Positions 24,637 through 35,584 of a stretch of DNA of 64,000 nt are shown in pieces; positions within the stretch are counted from its first letter, which is position 1, and every line of letters begins with the position of its first letter. The position numbers and the translations under genes were made by a program. The stretch comes from Aplectana chamaeleonis (taxonomy: Eukaryota; Nematoda; Chromadorea; Rhabditida; Cosmocercidae). A model generated the notes under the pieces. The model was not told where the DNA came from, ran no database searches, and was given only the letters and a program-made list of their open reading frames with translations. The stretch is from positions 1,736,501 through 1,800,500 of the forward strand of contig JAPDOI010000066.1 in the NCBI GenBank assembly GCA_029168955.1. The letters are read 5' to 3'.

Positions 24637-25113
24637 AGAGGCAGCATACACGCTCGTAAACGTATTTGCGATTACTACGGAAGTAGAACCGTATGGCTCA
24701 GAACACAACGCCTATGCATTTTGAAGAAAAAAAACGACCCACAATGCCGTTACAGGAGTAGCAAGTATTGCCCCGCCCGTAGCTTCGCACGTCCCTGCAT
24801 GTTGCCTTTTCCTCCAACGCAGGAGTTGCTGGACCATCATCACCGTCGGTACTGTTGGTGGATTACTAACAAAGGTATGCCACACACGTCACTGATGGAT
24901 CGCAGATGACACAGCAACCCTGCTTTGGAGGAAAAGGCAAATGTAGGGCGTGAAATTGAATACGTCAAGGCCAGGGCCAAATCCTTGCTACTCCTATAAC
25001 GGCATTGTGGGTCGTTTTTGACGCTTCAAAATGCATAGGCGTTGTGTTCTGAGCCATACGATACTATTTCCGTAGTAATCTCAAATACGTTTACGAGCGT
25101 GTATGCTGCCTTT
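24637..25113. mobile_element. Rep-G2 MITE, 477 bp
   Basis: AGAGGCAGCATACACGCTCG pairs with the right end CGAGCGTGTATGCTGCCTTT, with homology running inward through AAACGTATTTG and TGCCGTTA. The family is the same as 52318-52795, including GTCGTTTTTGACGC and GCGTTGTGTT. Confidence 0.8.
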
Positions 25114-25188
25114 GAATGTTGGGGTTGGCCATGTGAGGCTCCCTAGTAAGTTCAGAGACTCAAAGTTGTAACGTGTCAAGACAAAGGG

Positions 25189-25268
25189 GTCGTTTGTACT
25201 CCCGCCGCAGAGCGGCACGGCACAGTGCATTTCCGTCCGCGCCGCTCGGCGGCGCAAGTGTAAACGAC
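25189..25268. mobile_element. Short MITE, 80 bp
   Basis: GTCGTTTGTACTCCCGCCGC mirrors GGCGGCGCAAGTGTAAACGAC, with GAGCGG/CCGCTC inside. Its ends resemble the larger GC-rich element at 36811-37184. Confidence 0.6.
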
Positions 25269-25904
25269 ACCAAAAAGACCGAATATTGATAAGATTTGAA
25301 TGACCTCTTTCTTCAAGGTCCGAATAGCCAATAATATTCGAACGGCACCATTTTTGCTGTACGAATATCGAATAGTACTCGAACGGCGCTATTTTGCGAT
25401 TAAATATTCGAATAACGCAAATCGAAACAATTCGAATGCCATAACTATAAAAAATGATAAAGCCCACTTAAAACGTCTAATGGCTCAGAGGACGGAAAAC
25501 AAGTACTAGGTCGACCAATCAATCCTCATCGATGAGGAACACATACTCTGCCGCTTTTTGAGCATTATTCAAGATCTTCCACAATGCTCTTGGGGCGACT
25601 GTCGAGAGCATCATTCCATCCAAGATCATTTTCATGGACTATGAGAATGTATCTACTCAACAATCCGGAAAGATGCGGACGAATTTTCAAGTCAGCGAAA
25701 AAACTATTTGCCAAAAAAAGAAACCGCATCAGTTACGACACACGTCCATTGTAGCAGACACTTCACTATTATGCGCATAATATAGGCTTCAAAACACAAA
25801 GATCTAATCAAGGTCACTAAATGATAGCAGCATTCTAGGACACAAAACGTACCAATCCTACGGTTGAGCACGGCAAAGCATACATATTTCGACCCGAGTC
25901 ATCG

Positions 25905-26160
25905 AATCTAGATAACGACTGAAAAAGTCGACATGGAGTCATCCGACTACTCGATTATTCGAAGTTTAAAAAAAAAACGAGATAGCTGAAAACTTGATCA
26001 TTCGAAAATCTGAATAATCGAGTTAATCCAAAACACGAAAATGCGAAATTTGAAGAAACCGAGTTAGTTGAAGACTGGGTTATTCGAAATTCTAAAAACC
26101 GAGTTAGTCGGGAAGTCAATTATTCAAAAATCTATAAATTCATCGGAATCGAGGTGAGCC
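25905..26160. repeat. Degenerate TCGA/TTCGAA-rich patch
   Basis: Irregular repeats such as GATTATTCGAA, AATCGAGTTA and AGTCGACAT with the flavour of the 43-bp satellite, but with no fixed period. Confidence 0.35.
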
Positions 26161-26311
26161 TATGCTTTGAAGTCGACTTTCAAACCACAGAATGGTGAAT
26201 TATGAAGAAAAAAAAAAGAAAAAAAAGAGAAAAAAATCAAGGCTTTCGGTAAACGGAATGCTTGTGGTGTTCATGATCTTGCGGGTACACTAAAAATTAA
26301 GCTAGGAAGCT

Positions 26312-27035
26312 CATTTTCGTAATTTGGTTTTGAAACGGCCACGCGCGAAACCCCATTTTCGAAATCTCAGTTCAGAGTGAACGTAGAAATAAGCTCTGAA
26401 TTGCATTGAAAAGAGCGCAGAAAGTTGGTTTTAACGCTTAAAAGTGGTTTGGAATAGTTTACTGGTTTTCGAGAAAAAAGTGAAAACCCGCTCTTTTTTG
26501 TTCTTAATCTCCTTTGCTTTTTTCAGACGGCGTTCACGATCTTGCGGGTACACTTAAAATTGAGCTAGAAAGCTCAATTTCGTAAAGGAAGCTGGAAATT
26601 GATGCAGGTCGCTCCTATTCGAATTTGAACTTGATCCCTTATTTTTTAAGGGTACCTCGAACTCGTGGGTTTACATACTAAATTAGCCGTGGAGCACGAA
26701 AACTGCTTGGGCATGCTACGGCTGTGGACACCAGGGTGTGTGAGTGGATTTGCAGCCAATTAACACAGGTCGTTCGGGTAAGTACTGAACTTTTCAGAAT
26801 TAGTACTCATCACACATCATCGATCGATAATCAATAGTATCGATTTTCGCGCTTCTTGCACAAAATGTTGCGAGGAGTGGTGATTGCTGATGGGATTGAT
26901 TTTCTTGGTTGCGAAATTTTGCTCATCAGTCATTATCGATAAATTCCAACCAATGATATCGATTTTTCGCCTGTTGCACAAAATGCCGCACTTATTTTTG
27001 ATTGTTGATGGCTCTAAGTCGCTTCTTTGGAAGAC
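26312..27035 (+). repeat. Rep-A copy 2 (no satellite insertion)
   Basis: Aligns with Rep-A copy 1 across TTAGCCGTGGAGCACGAAAA, the CCAGGGTGTGTGAGTGGATT junction and CAACACAGGTCG-like sequence. At the point where copy 1 holds the satellite element, this copy is continuous, so it serves as an empty site. Confidence 0.75.
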
Positions 27036-27475
27036 ATTAAGAAATCAAAAAAAGGTTTCAAAAATATCTTGAAATATTTCAAAAAATAATTTGGCATAAA
27101 ATAAATAGCCTGGAGCAATAAAAAAGCTAGGAAATCTTCTCCGTGAAACTTATCAAAACGAAATCAAGCGCGCAACCGAAACATTAAGCATATTTTGAAA
27201 GCTGTAATAAGGGAATCAAGAAATCAACATAGATAGGTGAACGCGACCCTGCATTCCATATCGTGCTTGATTTCGTTTTGAAAACGTTAGCGGAGAAACC
27301 CGACAAATGATCGACCACCAAATCGTATTTTTGATTTTTTCACTTCATTTCCTAACTTTTTAATGACTTCAAGCTATTTAACCCCAGATCATTTTTTAAA
27401 ATATTTCAAGATATTTTTGAAACTTTTTTTGACTTCTTAATGGCATTGCCAAATCGTTTCTTTTGTAAGGAAGCT
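27036..27475. mobile_element. Foldback element, copy 1
   Basis: Arms mirror each other: CAAAAATATCTTGAAATATT at the left and ATATTTCAAGATATTTTTGA at the right, with ATCAAAACGAAATCAAGCGC and its complement around the centre. A second copy is at 28677-29157. Confidence 0.75.
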
Positions 27476-27499
27476 AAATTTTCAGCACTGTTTTCGTTC

Positions 27500-27745
27500 G
27501 TTGGAAATTTTGAAAAACGAATTTCAAAGAAAAAAAAACCGAAATTTCGAACGAATTTCGAAAAAATGTAAAATTTGAAACGAATTTCGATAAAAATCAG
27601 AATATCGATTCGTTCCTAAATTCGTTAATTCGAAACTGTCTCGAACAATTTTTTTTTTCATTTTTCGTTCAATCGAAATTGTTTCGAACGAATTTTTTTC
27701 ATTTTTTGTTCGTTCGACATTTCTTTCGAAAATGCACATCTATAC
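27500..27745. mobile_element. hAT-type MITE rich in TTCGAA motifs (truncated)
   Basis: The right end reads GAAAATGCACATCTATA, whose complement TATAGATGTGCATTTTC resembles the terminal TATAGCTGTACAATTTC of the element at 40206. The body is a simple mixture of ACGAATTTCGAA-like motifs. The left end is not found. Confidence 0.45.
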
Positions 27746-28676
27746 CACAGAGTCAAGCAGGAGTTTCTGTGTTTACAAGAGGGAAACTTTCAATTTTCAT
27801 GCATGTGATCTTTTCTCAAACACGCTATACGAATCATTAACTTATCCGACGTGTTTTTTTAATCATAACACTCCATATATTCCAATAACATACTCATTCC
27901 AACACCATCGGCGAATGCCTTTGTGAAAAAAATTCTATGATGCCATGATTTTTGTATCACCTCAATTGCCTCTTTTTCTAAATAAAACCATTCCACGCCT
28001 CAACACACAAACACTCCAAAATAGAGAAAAAAAGCGGAGGGAAATAGTATAAATGCAGCCTAAACACTAACCTAGCATCTTAAAGCCTTCTACTAACCCT
28101 AGAAATTTCCAGCATACATGGGAAACCGAGCGGAAATCAATGATCAGCTGTGTCCGCGTGTAGGTGTCGGCCCAGTTCTGCCTCGCTTTAATCCTGTTCG
28201 ATCGTTTTTCTCCCACTCACGTATGTCATTTTCGATGTGGAGAATCATATACAAGGATTAGGCACAGGCTTGTTCGACTTCTTTCTGATTTGAGCGCGGC
28301 AAAGCCTTTCGTGACCCATGGTTTGGCTACCAACTCCTCACTCAAATTGAAAAAAAAACTATTTTTCCACGATCAGCAAACTTCGAATAGGAGAAAGACC
28401 CAGATACACGAAAATGTAGGCAGACAGACGGCTCAGTACCCAAAGAGAATAGCGAGGAGAATAAAAGCAAGCACAGTTATCGACTTTTCCTTGACAGACA
28501 TATGAGTGGAACGTTACTGCGTGGTTCGTAACCATGCAACCAGCCCTGTGCCGCTGGCAAAGTCTCTATTCTCGGAACTGTACTAGCCAGGAAGTCGAGC
28601 TTATCAACTGAAACGCAAGTATGGAGAGTTTTCAAAGAGAAATTTTCTAAAAATCTAGCTTTCTGGCAGAAGTAAC

Positions 28677-29157
28677 GATTTGGTAAAGCCATTTATGACC
28701 AAGAAAATTTCAAAAGTATCTTGAAATATCTTTAAAAGTGATTTGGCATAAAATAGCGTGGAGTAATAAAAAAGCAAGGAAATGAAGTGAAATAACCAAA
28801 AATGCGATTTGGTGGTCGATTATTTCACAAGCTTCTCCGTTAAACTTATCAAAACGAAATCAATCGCGATATCGATTGGAGCGTTGCGTTCATCTAGCTC
28901 GACCTATGCCGATTTCCTTATTACAGCTTTCAAAAATGACCTAATGTTTCCGTTGCGCGCTTGATTTCGTTTTGATACGTTTAACGGAGAAGCTTGTGAA
29001 ATGATCGACCACCAAATCGTATTTTTGGATATTTCACTTCATCTCCTAGCTTTCTTTATCTTTCCAGGCTATTTTAAAAAACATTTTTTAAGATATTTCA
29101 AGATATTTTTGAAACCTTTTTTTGACTTATAAATGGCTTTACCAAATCGTTACTTTT
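28677..29157. mobile_element. Foldback element, copy 2, about 200-bp arms
   Basis: AGTAACGATTTGGTAAAGCC at the left pairs with GGCTTTACCAAATCGTTACT at the right. Homology continues through GTCGATTATTTCACAAGCTT and CAAAACGAAATCAA, leaving a short spacer. It lies directly beside Rep-A copy 3, as copy 1 lies directly beside Rep-A copy 2. Confidence 0.8.
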
Positions 29158-29164
29158 CGCAGGA

Positions 29165-30145
29165 AGCTACATTTTCAGAAACTTCACATATTTTCCCCCA
29201 AGGTTCCCTTTCTGACTCCAATTTTGCTCCACCATTTCCATTCTGGAATGATGAAACATCTAACAGACGGTATTGTCGTATGAGTGCAATTTTCAAAACT
29301 TATGACCCAAAACCATAAAAAAATACCACTCATTGCCTCATTTTGTGCAACATGTGAGAACTCGATATTATTGATCACAAATATTTGATCATGCACGATG
29401 AGAAGAATTTCCCAAATAAAAGACTTACAGCCATCAACAATCAAAAATCATTGCATTTGTGCAACAGGCAAAAAATCAATAATATTGATTGGTATTAATC
29501 GCTAATGACTGATGAGCAAAATCTCCTAACCAAAAAAACCAATCCCAGCAGCAATCACCTTTCCTCGCCGCATTTTGTGCAAAAACTGCGAAAATCGATA
29601 ATATCGATTATCGAACGATGACGTATCATGAGTACGAATTCTGACAAGTTCAGTACTTATCTCCGACGACCTGTGTTGATTGGCTGTAGATACACCCACA
29701 CACCCAGGTGGTCACAGCCGCAGCATGCCCACGCAGTTTTCGTGCTCCACGGCTAAGTTAGTATGTAAACCTACGATTTTGAGGTACCCTTCAAAGTTAA
29801 GGTATCAAGTTCAAAATGGAATAGGAGCGACCTGCATCCATTTGCAGCCTCCTGTCCAGAAATGAGCTCCCTAGCTCAATGTTAAGTGTACCAAGATGAT
29901 CGTGTACACCGTCTGAAAAAAAAGAGATTAACAACAAAAACGAGCGGTTTTCCACATTTTACTCGAAAACCAGTAGATCGTTTCAAACCATTTTTGGGTG
30001 GTAATACCAACTTTTTGCGCTCTTTTTAATGCAATTTAGTTCTAATTTCTACGTTCCCCGTGACCTGAGATTTTCGAAAAGGGGTTGCGAGCATCGCCGA
30101 TTCAAAACTAAATCCGGTGAGCGCTTCGCGCGCACCACAAAAGGC
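29165..30145 (-). repeat. Rep-A copy 3, reverse orientation (no satellite insertion)
   Basis: The reverse complement aligns with copy 1 from the GTGGTGCGCGC-like end through GATGCAGGTCGCTCCTATTC, TTAGCCGTGGAGCACGAAAA and CAATCAACACAGGTCGTCGG to the far end. The insertion point reads GGGTGTGTGGGTGTATCTAC without interruption. Confidence 0.8.
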
Positions 30146-30276
30146 TTTCAAGTAGAAACCTGACCCTAAAAGAGAACTCAACAGAAAATACAAGAATGCT
30201 AAGAGGGACCAGATACCGAAAACTGATTGCAGTACTTTTTTCAATGCTGTTGAAAATTTAAATTTATTAATACATA

Positions 30277-30474
30277 GTGGAGTCCACCAAGAGTGTCTCA
30301 TTCACTTATCAATAAGAAGCGGTCGGCTGGGGATCAATGTGCATGGATCCCATACCAGCACGCTCGATCGCGATTGAGCGAGAGCGGTTGTGCTGCAATG
30401 AGTTTCATGTTCATTGATTCCCAATCGACCGCTTCTCATTGATGAGTAAATGAGACACTCTTGGTGGACTCCAC
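30277..30474. mobile_element. MITE, 198 bp, about 49-bp TIRs
   Basis: GTGGAGTCCACCAAGAGTGT and the following bases to AAGCGGTCG mirror CGACCGCTTCTCATTGATGA through to the terminal TGGACTCCAC. CATA flanks both sides. The right half of a second copy is at 31532-31653. Confidence 0.8.
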
Positions 30475-30479
30475 CATAC

Positions 30480-30972
30480 ATATTTGGGCTGTTTGCTGAA
30501 GAACCATGGTGCAGCAGATACTTAACAGCGATGTTTGAAAGCTACGTCTGCATTCAATTCTCTTACCGAGTGTTTGTGGTCTACCCCAATCGCGAAGGAA
30601 GTCAAGTTGCGCGTCTACCTATCCGCTACTCGCCCTATCATGATGTACGGATCGGAGACGTGGGCAGCATCGAAGAAGCAGATGGAAAGGTTGGATCGCT
30701 CGGAAAGGAAGCTGTTTAGACGTTTGCTTGGATATTTCTGGCCGCAGAAGTGCCACAACGAAGAACTCTACAACGAAATCGACGCCTTACATCAACGCTT
30801 GACACGAGAGAGGTGCCAACATCTCCCAACGCCAACTCAAGCGGCAAAGGAAGGCCGTCTTCGTTTGTTCGCGCATAATTTAAGGAGACCGCCAGATTGC
30901 CAGGACGGCACGTTTCGGTAAAGATGAGGAATGATCGCGTCAGGCGAAAACCAACCGGCCTACACAAAAACA
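30480..30972 (+). pseudogene. RTE-type LINE 3' fragment
   Basis: Codes for KATSAFNSLTECLWSTPIAK, then RPIMMYGSETWAA, ERKLFRRLLGYFWP and LHQRLTRERCQHL, collinear with the C-terminal ORF of the RTE at 54855-55718. Sequence after this diverges, but the 3' end (GATCGCGTCAGGCGAAAACC) matches that element's 3' untranslated sequence, so an internal deletion removed the last part of the ORF. It is inactive. Confidence 0.85.
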
Positions 30973-31084
30973 CCGAAAACTAGAACACGTTTATCGTCTG
31001 CACTGACTCTATGTTATCCCTGTAGTCGAACGAGTCGTGAGCCACAACTTTACCGCGGTTCTACCACGATACTGTGCTGCTCGA

Positions 31085-31531
31085 TGCCTGCGGACCCAGT
31101 GGGGAGAAGTCGCGGGTTCGTTGCGGCGGAGTCGAGGGTTTGAGAAGCGGCTCTCATTCAGACCTCTTGTTGGGAGTAGATTTGCCGCCGTTTCTCGCGG
31201 ATGTCCACCAACCACAATCGCAGCGGACGCTGGCGTGATGGGTCGATTGAGAGAAAATGGGCGACAACTACACTGCCAACAACAGGTCTAGATGAGAGCC
31301 GCTTGCTAAGCCCTAGACTTCCAGCGACAACCCCGCATCATCTCCGCGTCTCCCCCGCGACTGCCCCGCAATTCCCCCGCGTCTCCTCCGCGTTCTCCCC
31401 GCGTCTCCTCCGCGTCTTTCCCGTATCTCCTCCGCGACTGCCCCGCATCTCACCCGCGACTCCTCCGGCTCGGCGCCGGCAGGCACCGAGCCGGAGGAGT
31501 CGCGGGGGAGTCGCGGCAAAAATTCTCAGAG
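31085..31531. mobile_element. GC-rich foldback with CTCCGCG-type repeats and a perfect hairpin
   Basis: 31123-31180 and 31265-31325 form an inverted pair around GAAGCGGCTCTCATTCAGAC. The stretch 31340-31460 is a run of CTCCCCGCG/CTCCTCCGCG units. A perfect 19-bp inverted repeat (31455-31473 and 31486-31504, starting CGCGACTCCTCC) encloses a 12-nt loop. Base composition is far from the surroundings. Confidence 0.6.
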
Positions 31532-31653
31532 TACCAGCACGCTCGAGACCGATTGAGCGAGAGCGGTTCTGCTGCGACGAGTTTCATGTTCATTGATCTC
31601 CAATCGACCGCTTCTCATTGAGAAGTAAATGAGACACTCTTGATGGACTCCAC
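31532..31653. mobile_element. Right half of the 30277 MITE family
   Basis: Matches 30352-30474 from TACCAGCACGCTCGA to the terminal GGACTCCAC. The left half is missing. Confidence 0.7.
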
Positions 31654-32141
31654 TATACTTTGTAGGATGCTTCAGAAACAAATGAAAAAATTCACACAAT
31701 TACTAGGGACTGATCCCAGCGCAAACTGGAGGAATAAAAAATAATCAGTTGAACTTTGTGGGGAAAACAAACGGAGACAATTCGAAAATTGTTAAATTTC
31801 CTTAATGCACCTGTGTAGGTCAAAAACGACAAAAACATGATTTTTTGTAATTTTAGAATTTCGAACACTTACAGCCCAAACATTATACAGGCGAGTAATT
31901 TGGGGCGCTGAACACGAATATGAGGTCCATTTTCAGTTTATCGGAAGATTACGGTAGGCTGCTGTGGACAAATGATACTTTTCCTACTGAAACTAACAGT
32001 GATCTTCCTAGAAATTGAAAATGGTCCTTATATTCACGATCAGCTTCCCAAATAACAATGCTGGACCGAATCTGGGCTAAAATCGTCAAATTTCTCAAAT
32101 CCAAAAGTTGCATTTTTTGCAGTTTTTGATCTGCGCATGTA

Positions 32142-33006
32142 TTAGGTTGTAACATAGGTCTTGGAAGATTTTTGTTTACAATTCTAGAATTTTCCATTCC
32201 TAGCCGATATAGATCAACTAACTCATGATGGTTAGAAAAGTATCTAAAAGCTTCTCAGCGAAACCTTTATAAACGCGCGCTCTCACTTCACCGTCGAATT
32301 ATGCGTTCTCTTTCTTCACCCCAACGTCGACTCCTTGCGTTCTACGAGTGGCGCCGCGGCACCTCGGCGGTGACTACAGTCGCCAATATCAACGCTGTCT
32401 TTGGCGAGGAGTCTGTCAACTGCTCCACTGTTCATCGCTGGTTTACTCGCTTTGAGGAAGGAGATACCGACTTCGAAGACAAACTGTAGAAGACTCGACC
32501 ATTCTTGAAATCATCAAAGAGAATCCAGAAGCGAGTGTGCGGGAACTGGCGACGAAGATCGGGTGCAGCCATATGACCATCGATCGTCGTCTTTCAAATC
32601 TTGGATATCGAAAAGTACTCGCACAATGGATACCTCATGCTCTCACCGACGGTCAATGGATGACCCGACTGTCTGTACGTCAGTCTCTTCTCCTCCGCTC
32701 CAACAGGAAGGACTTTCTGGAAGATGTGGTGACTGGAGATGAGAGTTGGATACTATACGACGCGGAAGCACACAGAGCCTTCTGGCTTCCTCGAGGAGAA
32801 CAGCCGCCAACTCAGTCAAAACCGAACCTTCATCCCAGGACTTCATCGATGCACAGACTCCTGGGTTCTGGGAGAAGGGAATCAGCGATTAGCCTATTAG
32901 ATGCAGTAAGGTTGTAGATAGTTATGGTGATTATATTGTGGATTGTATGTGTGAAGCAAAAAAAGATTATTTTTTTTAATCTCCCAAGACTTATGTTACA
33001 ACCTAA
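32142..33006 (+). mobile_element. Deleted mariner element, 865 bp, TA target duplication
   Basis: The ends TTAGGTTGTAACATAGGTCT and the reverse complement of the right end, TTAGGTTGTAACATAAGTCT, match over about 30 bp with few mismatches, bounded by TA on both sides. Full mariners are about 1.3 kb, so roughly a third is gone. The transposase inside is broken. Confidence 0.9.
32301..32930 (+). pseudogene. Mariner transposase remnant
   Basis: The N-terminal helix-turn-helix part (QRRLLAFYEWRRGTSAV through VHRWFTRFEEGD) is followed by a frameshift at about 32487. It then resumes with VRELATKIGCSHMTIDRRLS and VVTGDESWILYDAEAHRAFW, the block holding the first catalytic Asp. The second and third catalytic Asp regions are deleted: the sequence jumps from PNLHPR to a C-terminal tail in another frame (about 32850-32930). 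It cannot encode active transposase. Confidence 0.88.
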
Positions 33007-33389
33007 TACCTTAAAGAAATTTAATAAACTTTAAATTGTTTCTTTTTACCTTACCCACAAAACTCAACAAACCATTTTTTCAGCACTCCAGTTTGTGCTC
33101 GGATCAGTCCTTAGGAAGGATAGCGCACCCAGAATACGAAAAGCGGTTACGGTCCCAAGGTATAACGGAGGCTAAGTAAGAACTGTAAAAAAAATCTAAA
33201 TTTGGGGGGACGTTGATTTTTCATTAGATACCATAAAAATGGTCTCCGAGAAAAAAAAACGTTGAAAGTTTGAATAAAAATGACATAAATTCAGAAGAAA
33301 GGTTGATGATCGCAGTGTTAATTACAAAAAAAAAGAAAGAAAAAATATAAAAATTCTCAAAAATACAATTTTTTTGAGGACTTCAGCCC

Positions 33390-33665
33390 TATACTCGTCA
33401 AACTCAACTCAGACGAGGCGGAAGTGGAAATTTTCGACATTTTCCACCGAGGAGATGATGAACGCATATCCGTAAAGGTCTAAGACAACGGTCTGCTGGA
33501 CCTGGTCGGGAAATACAAGAAAAGTCGTGAGAAGGTCATCAATCAATGCAACTCTGCGGCAAAAATTTTGTTTGACGAAAAAAATCAATATTGCAAGTGG
33601 GAAAACACCCTAAAGAAAAACAAAATAAGGAAATCTAGAATATTGAATCAGAACTATGCGAATGT
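33390..33665 (+). pseudogene. Unidentified coding-like stretch with an in-frame stop
   Basis: One plus-strand frame reads VKLNSDEAEVEIFDIFHRGD, then a TAA at about 33481, then DNGLLDLVGKYKKSREKVIN and on to KILFDEKNQYCKWENTLKKN. Residue composition looks more protein-like than neighbouring frames, but I recognise no family. It may be a decayed gene or element ORF, or chance. Confidence 0.2.
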
Positions 33666-34578
33666 ACGGATGACTCCATCGCTGCTCAGCGTTGAGTGTT
33701 ATAGACCCCACCCAAGTTGTTATATGACTCACCCGCTAATCGTCATGACTCATCATTTAGAGGAGGTAGCTCAAAAAAACCACAAATTTGAAAATTTTGA
33801 ACTGAAAAAAATGAAAACTGAGTACCATAGAAACGTTTTTTTTTGAATTTCAAAAAAAATTGTCGCAGAGTATTTTTAGAAGTAAGAACATTCCACTTCT
33901 TTTGCTCCTTGGGGAAAAAACTATTTTTTGAACAGGAATTCTCACGATATTATCAAAAAATTTCACTTTCGATAATTTCACTTTCCAAACACTTCAAGCA
34001 ATTTTCGTTTTTGGTTAGAAAAATTTACGATCCCCTAACCTTAATTTCCGAGCCGAAACTTTTGCGACCCCATCCCTACCCCTCGTTGCGAAACTTCGGA
34101 ATCTCGCTTGACCCTGAGGAGAACGACGGACATTAAAGGATTAGGGATTGCAGTATTTATAATGCTGTGCAAGAGACCCTGTCCGGACTTCCCTTCGGCA
34201 GCCAAATGCCATTTCTCCATATGAAATAACAATAGCATAACAACGTCATAGATATACTGGGAATCCATTATGAGTAGTGAACAAAAACAATCCCACAAGT
34301 GACGTATATCAGTTCTACCAGAAACTCTCTGCTCACAGATCATCAGCATAGAGCACACTCCATGATTTCAAATTAAGGGTCAAGAAAATGAGATTGAGGC
34401 AAACACCTCACATCACAGATCACATCCATATCACTAAGAACTCAAACGCGACTCATATTTACAAGGGAGACCACCTGCTCTGATAATGCACAAACCACAA
34501 ACTCGCGTCATGCTAAGGAGTAGAATAACACTACCACGCTGGCGACGTAGTACCTGCCTAATCTGTATACTCCACGAT
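33666..34578. other. Gene-free stretch
   Basis: AT-rich. No gene or element structure recognised. Confidence 0.4.
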
Positions 34579-35584
34579 ATATGAGGCTGTCCAAGTAAGA
34601 ATCGAGATAGATCGGCACACAAAGTTTTTTGCCGTTTTCATATTTTATACTGCTAGAGCACCCCAAAAAACTCAGGTGCTCGCTTCTAGATTTTCTGAAA
34701 ACTTTTTTTATAAAAATTGTTAAGAAATTCCAAAGTTGGGCATTTTTTGAACATTCCTTCGCATAGGTCCTTAATGTAAACGAATTCTTCTGATGAAAAA
34801 TTTTATAAGGCGTAATCAACTACGAGGAATCGATTGGCGTTATCAGAATTTTCAAAATCGCGCCCTGTGAAAAAACTTTATTTGTTAATTTCTCCGAGCA
34901 CAGATCCTACAGATAGAGACTATGTTCAAAAGATGCGCCGTTCTCGTTGTAGTTAATAAAAAATATATAATCAAAAATCGAAAGACACAAACGACCTCAT
35001 TTTTTCGATAGATTGACGCTCGCAGGCGAAAATCCCTCGTGCAAAAGGCCGCTCATGTCAGCTCCTCGTAATCAGCTACTACTGCATCCATTTTTTCGCG
35101 CAATGGAGTGCATGAGCGGCCTCTTGCACGAGGGATTTTCGCCTGCGAGCGTCAATCGATCGGAAAAGTGAGGTCGTTTGTGTCTTTCGATTTTCGATTT
35201 TATATTTTTTATTAACCAGAACGAGAACGGCACATCTTTTGAGCATAGCCACTATCTGCAGGATCTGTGCTCAGAGAAAATAATTTTTTTTCACAGAGCG
35301 CGATTTTGAAAATTCTAATAACGCCAATCGATTCCTCATAGTTGATTACGCCTTATGAAAATTTTTTATCAGAAGAATTCGTTTACATTAAGGATCTATG
35401 AGAAGGATTGATCAAAAAATGCCCAACTGTGAAGTTTCGTAACAATTTTCAAAGAAAAGTTTTCAGAATATTCTAGAAGCGAGCACCTGAGTTTTTTTTT
35501 GGGGTGATCTAGCGATATAAATATAAGAACGGCGAAAAAAATGTGTACCGATCTATCTCGATTCTTACGTGGACAGCCTCATAT
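34579..35584. mobile_element. Near-perfect 1-kb palindrome (foldback element)
   Basis: Arms 34579-35057 and 35111-35584 pair end to end around a 53-bp spacer. Outer ends read TATGAGGCTGTCCAAGTAAG and its complement; inner ends read CGCTCATG and CATGAGCG. The TATGAGG start with flanking TA resembles Tc1/mariner-type termini (inference). Each arm has scattered mismatches, so it is not a fresh duplication. Confidence 0.9.

Larger units (their letters stand above)
31702..33114. mobile_element. Inverted-repeat element carrying a nested mariner
   Basis: CTAGGGACTGATCCCAGCGC with AAACTGGAGG at the left mirrors CACTCCAGTTTGTGCTCGGA with TCAGTCCTTAGG at the right. Inside lie a Rep-E-like segment (31880-32060) and the mariner at 32142-33006. 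Confidence 0.5.

Noticed and set aside
31037..31596. 84- and 131-codon open frames in the GC-rich patch
   Set aside because: They are low-complexity translations of the CTCCGCG repeats, and both strands are open.
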